Origin: Paramecium tetraurelia | Taxonomy: Eukaryota > Ciliophora > Oligohymenophorea > Peniculida > Parameciidae | Reading direction: 5' to 3' | Length of the DNA: 64,000 nt | Assembly: GCF_000165425.1 (NCBI RefSeq) | Contig: NW_001799078.1 | Span: 223,057-287,056 of the forward strand | Shown: piece by piece, positions 60,983 through 64,000 of the stretch | How positions within the stretch are numbered: position 1 is the stretch's first letter | Layout of the letters: every line of letters starts with the position of its first letter | The notes under the pieces: generated by a model | Seen by the model: only the letters and a program-made list of their open reading frames with translations | The model's database searches: none | What the model was told of the DNA's origin: nothing | Position numbers and translations under genes: made by a program

Positions 60983-62150
60983 TCATTTTTTAATTTTGGT
61001 CAAAAGATATTTAGCTAATACAATTAATGAACCATCTGCCTGACAAATATCTTCCATTATAGATTAGGGTAAAAGTTCATTGGTTACATGGTAAATAGCC
61101 TCATCTCTAAGCACATTTTGTCTTTCCTTCTCCAAATAATATAAGGATTCATCTAATAATGATTCGAAAACATTAGATAAATAAGATTTCACACTGAATT
61201 TAAATGCATTGACTTTAAAATCATCGCTAAAATATAGGATTCATCTATACCAATCGTAATAATCAGGATGATCAGGATCTAGATCTTTACTCTTATATTA
61301 AATGGCTCTTTTTCTTAAATATGCATCTCTATTTTCTTAGCATTTAATTTCTGCTATTCCTATGAATCTTTATTATTTGCTAATTATACTTCTTATGATC
61401 CGCATTATCTATTTAGAATTGAATGCTTAATAATGAATTAGGTATTGATTTCAAAAACAGTTCTTTAGTTTGCACATCCCACACTTCTTTTGGATCCTCT
61501 TGAAATCCAATATGTGATAATTCATGTTTTTATTATGACAAATATCTAAGAGCTTTATTGCCAAGCACTCCAAAGTCTACTTCTTCCAAGAAATGCAATT
61601 GTTCCATTAAAATACTAATAGAAATAGCCATAGACTTACTTAGAACTATGACCTAAATTGCAATTCGTTAGAATTAACTTCTTTAATTTACTATTAGGGA
61701 TTGCTTTGCCTAACTCCAATCCTCCGATATAAGAAATTTTAGTATCACTTAATATCAATGATGATATTGGAAGTTTTTAAATCAACACTGATAATCGAAT
61801 CACAGTCTAATAAAAGTCATCAGATGATAACATACTTGATCGCTAATATTTTATTTAGTGAAATCAATTTCGCCATCAAATTTAACATTTTCTAAATCCC
61901 TTAATAAACCTTCTAAATCTTGATCATTCAATTTGAAATCTAATTCTGGTATTTTTTTATCTGTTTATACTATTTTTTAATCATCTTATTCAACTTTTTA
62001 TTCTTGTTCAATCTATAACTGCTATTCGATATATTTATCAAAATTAAAATCTATGCATCTCAAATCATCACCATTTTCATCTGGAATCTGTAATCCTTAT
62101 TACAAAAATATTCTATATCTTGCTATTTTACCAAGGAGTTATTCTTTCAT
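60983..62150 (-). CDS. Leucine-rich repeat-like protein
   Basis: Minus-strand gene from ATG 62150 (MKEQLLGKIARYRIFLQQGL) to stop 60983-60985. The N-terminal part is acidic and Gln-rich (YIEQQLQIEQEQKVEQDDQK; LNDQDLEGLLRDLENVKFDG). An intron near 61830 leads to SVLIQKLPISSLILSDTKIS, then YIGGLELGKAIPNSKLKKLI and LTNCNLGHSSK. The LxxLxLxxNxL-like spacing (SSLILSDTKIS, KKLILTNCNLG) suggests two or more leucine-rich repeats. After another intron (LGHSSK|gtctat...) SMAISISILMEQLHFLEEVD follows. The end reads VTNELLPQSIMEDICQADGS, LIVLAKYLLTKIKK. LRR proteins usually act as binding scaffolds; in ciliates many are ciliary. The function is unknown. It is 22 bases from the divergent PKA gene. Confidence 0.62.
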
Positions 62151-62172
62151 GTTAATTATTTATTTAATTTTT
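62151..62172. promoter_or_regulatory. Minimal bidirectional intergenic spacer
   Basis: Only 22 bases separate the ATG of the LRR-like gene (minus) from that of the PKA regulatory subunit (plus). The sequence is almost all A and T. If both starts are correct, the promoters and 5' untranslated regions overlap the neighbouring coding regions. Confidence 0.5.
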
Positions 62173-63273
62173 ATGAATCCTTAAAAAGTAAGAAATGGAC
62201 CCAATTTCATGTAATAACTTAATAAGAAAAAACATGTAGATTGCGCTTTGAGTTCAAACTCTGATTCATCTGATGACGAAGTTGATGAAATTGTTGCAAT
62301 CAAAAAAGATGTCCAAAAACAAGTAATCATTCCTAAAAATCTTAGAGATTCTCAGTCTCTGCTGAAGCTTATGGATAATTCAATAAAAAGGAGAACTTTA
62401 AAGCCAAATTTATTCCTAAAAGTAAGGAGCAATCTGAACGAATTAAGCAAAGAATGCAAGCAGGATTCATGTTTAGTGCTTTAAATGAAAAGGAAATTGA
62501 AATTGTTGTTGGTGCCATGGAAGAAAAGATCTTCCATAAAGCAGAATATGTAATTAAATAGGGAGAAGAAGGAAATGTACTCTATGTTGTCGACACAGGA
62601 GAATTGGATTGTTTTAAGAATTATGGCAAAGGAGATGTCCTTCTTAAAACATACTATCCAGGAGAAAGTTTTGGTGAATTAGCATTATTATTTTAATCTC
62701 CAAGAGTATCTTTTTCTATGAATTCATTAGGCTGCATCCATCATCGTAAAAAGCGATAAAGCTATACTTTGGTAATTGGATAGAGAAACATTCAATCTAA
62801 TTGTGAAAGAAGCATCTATCAAAAAGAGACAATAATTCGAAACGTACTTAAAATATTTATAAATCAAGTTTTCTTGAAAATTGGGATTTGCTAAAAGAAA
62901 TTAAAGATCCATATGATAAATTGAAAATGAGTGATGCATTATTTGAAAAGTAATATAAAAAAGGAGATGTAATACTGTAATAAGGATAAAAAAGCTAAGA
63001 AATATTTATATTAGAATAAGGAAGAGTGAGTGTGAATAAAAATAATTGTAAAATTCTATAAATATCATAGAAACATTATTTGAATTGACAAAATTGGGGG
63101 ATTATTTTGGAGATTAAAGCATAGTAGCTGGCACATTAGAATCATTTAGTTATGTGGCAGAAGGTGATATGAAATTGATGTATATCCCTAAGAAAAGTTA
63201 TTCGTCAACTCTCAAAGAAATAGAAAGTACTTTATTGAAGAATATTTAAACTAAGTATGGAAAATATTAATGA
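62173..63273 (+). CDS. cAMP-dependent protein kinase regulatory subunit
   Basis: From ATG 62173 (MNPQKVRNGPNFMQQLNKKK) to TGA 63271-63273 with four introns. One of 23 nt (gtaatcatt...cttag) restores the pseudosubstrate region KQRFSVSAEAYGQF, which in PKA regulatory subunits blocks the catalytic site. One of 25 nt joins SPR to AASIIVKSDKAILWQLD. One of 25 nt joins FET to FLENWDLLKEI. One of 23 nt lies near 63048. Cyclic-nucleotide domain A is typical: YVIKQGEEGNVLYVVDTG, YPGESFGELALLFQSPRAAS. The second domain is degraded: GDYFGDQSIVAGTLESFSYV lacks the FGE.ALL...PRAA phosphate-binding cassette and its Arg. The N-terminus is short and acidic with no clear dimerisation/docking domain. The family is certain; the loss of site B is inferred from sequence. 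Confidence 0.93.
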
Positions 63274-63634
63274 TATTATATATTAAAGTATTAAAATATT
63301 TTGATTTATATAAATATTATTACCTCAAATTTATTCATTCTCATTAAGATTTACATTCCTTTAACATTTTAATGAATGATAATTACTTTTAAAGTATTTC
63401 ATAGAAAATTCAACTCTTAAAATATCATTTTTTTGTGATTGTCAAATTCATTAATAATCATTTATTTTGTTTGGATGCCAAAATTTAATATATATAATCG
63501 AAATTCAAATTTTTAAGATATTTTATATGATATTAAATTTTCTTAAAGAATAATTCGCATTAGATTTACAAATCTACACAGAAGTATTTTTGGTGCATTC
63601 AACAATCATATAGTAAATAAATTAATTTTACAAA
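63274..63634 (+). other. Intergenic, nothing recognised
   Basis: About 361 A/T-rich bases upstream of the last gene. All frames are interrupted. No motif is recognised. Confidence 0.45.
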
Positions 63635-64000
63635 ATGGATGAGTAAATTATATAGGAATTCTCACGGGGAATTGATTATTAATATTCACAACATAGGGTT
63701 CATGTAAAATAGATGTCTTCATATTCTGGTTAATGGCTAGAAAAATGATATTAAATATACAATTGAATCATAAATTAATGTAAAGTTCGAAAGAAGGCCA
63801 AAGGAATTTTTCCACTTAAGTTTCGTAATCTACAGACACAAATGAGATTGGAGTTATCGAGGATTCTACATTACTGGAAAGAATAAGAGCAGCATATAAG
63901 GATATTTTCGCCTAATCATCCTTCTCATCACTAAAAAATTACTAATTCTAGAATGACATTGTAACAGGAGAAGTATAAACAGTAATTATATTAAAAGCCA
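63635..64000 (+). CDS. Hypothetical protein, 3' end beyond the window
   Basis: ATG 63635 (MDEQIIQEFSRGIDYQYSQH) opens a frame that, after a probable intron near 63700, continues as HILVNGQKNDIKYTIESQIN then VKFERRPKEFFHLS. A 16-nt GT...AG segment (gtttcgtaatctacag) would lead to TNEIGVIEDSTLLERIRAAY and TGEVQTVIILKA at the edge of the window. The protein looks soluble. No domain is recognised with the part that is visible. Confidence 0.42.

Overview
The window is macronuclear DNA of a Paramecium-type ciliate. It is very AT-rich. Real coding frames are full of in-frame TAA and TAG, read as glutamine, and end only at TGA. Genes are broken by tiny introns of about 17-32 nt (mostly GTA...TAG or GT...AAG). 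Intergenic gaps are usually tens to a few hundred bases. Under this code, conserved families read cleanly from ATG to TGA. Read with the standard code, the same DNA gives only short, mostly meaningless ORFs. Species level (P. tetraurelia or a close relative) is inferred, not proven.

Layout. 1-4,090: the 3' part of a caspase/CHAT-like protein, a clathrin light-chain-like gene and two poorly resolved genes. 4,144-7,622: an Aurora-like kinase, a TBC-domain protein with altered catalytic motifs and an acyl-CoA dehydrogenase/oxidase. 7,859-16,267: small hypotheticals, then a giant multi-membrane protein with a PAS-like region. 16,478-23,338: one or two long minus-strand genes around a 715-base assembly gap; the right part has an N-terminal C2-like domain and ankyrin-like repeats. 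23,575-33,081: DDX52/Rok1 helicase, signal peptidase subunit 2, a Cys/His-rich protein, a cyclin-like frame, a START-domain protein and a heat-shock-factor-like gene. 33,361-42,571: coiled-coil, SANT/Myb, importin-5-like, ubiquitin-like (ending in GG) and long coiled-coil genes. 43,573-50,399: a calcium-dependent protein kinase, a dCache membrane sensor, an AGC kinase and urocanate hydratase. 50,455-64,000: hypotheticals, a large beta-propeller-like protein, a MacB/LolD-type ABC ATPase, a ciliate membrane-protein family member, a leucine-rich-repeat protein, a PKA regulatory subunit and the start of one more gene.

The genes are independent single units on both strands, not operons. As a group they lean toward signalling (three kinases, a PKA regulatory subunit, PAS and dCache sensors) and trafficking (clathrin light chain, TBC, importin, SPCS2, START). 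No RNA genes, transposons, CRISPR arrays or telomere repeats were seen.

The most unusual items are the ubiquitin-like protein ending in Gly-Gly, the caspase/CHAT-like protein with a Cys/His cluster, the bacterial-type ABC ATPase with no permease beside it, the TBC protein that seems to lack catalytic fingers, and a PKA regulatory subunit with a degraded second cyclic-nucleotide pocket. All exon structures were worked out by eye; uncertain ones are marked.
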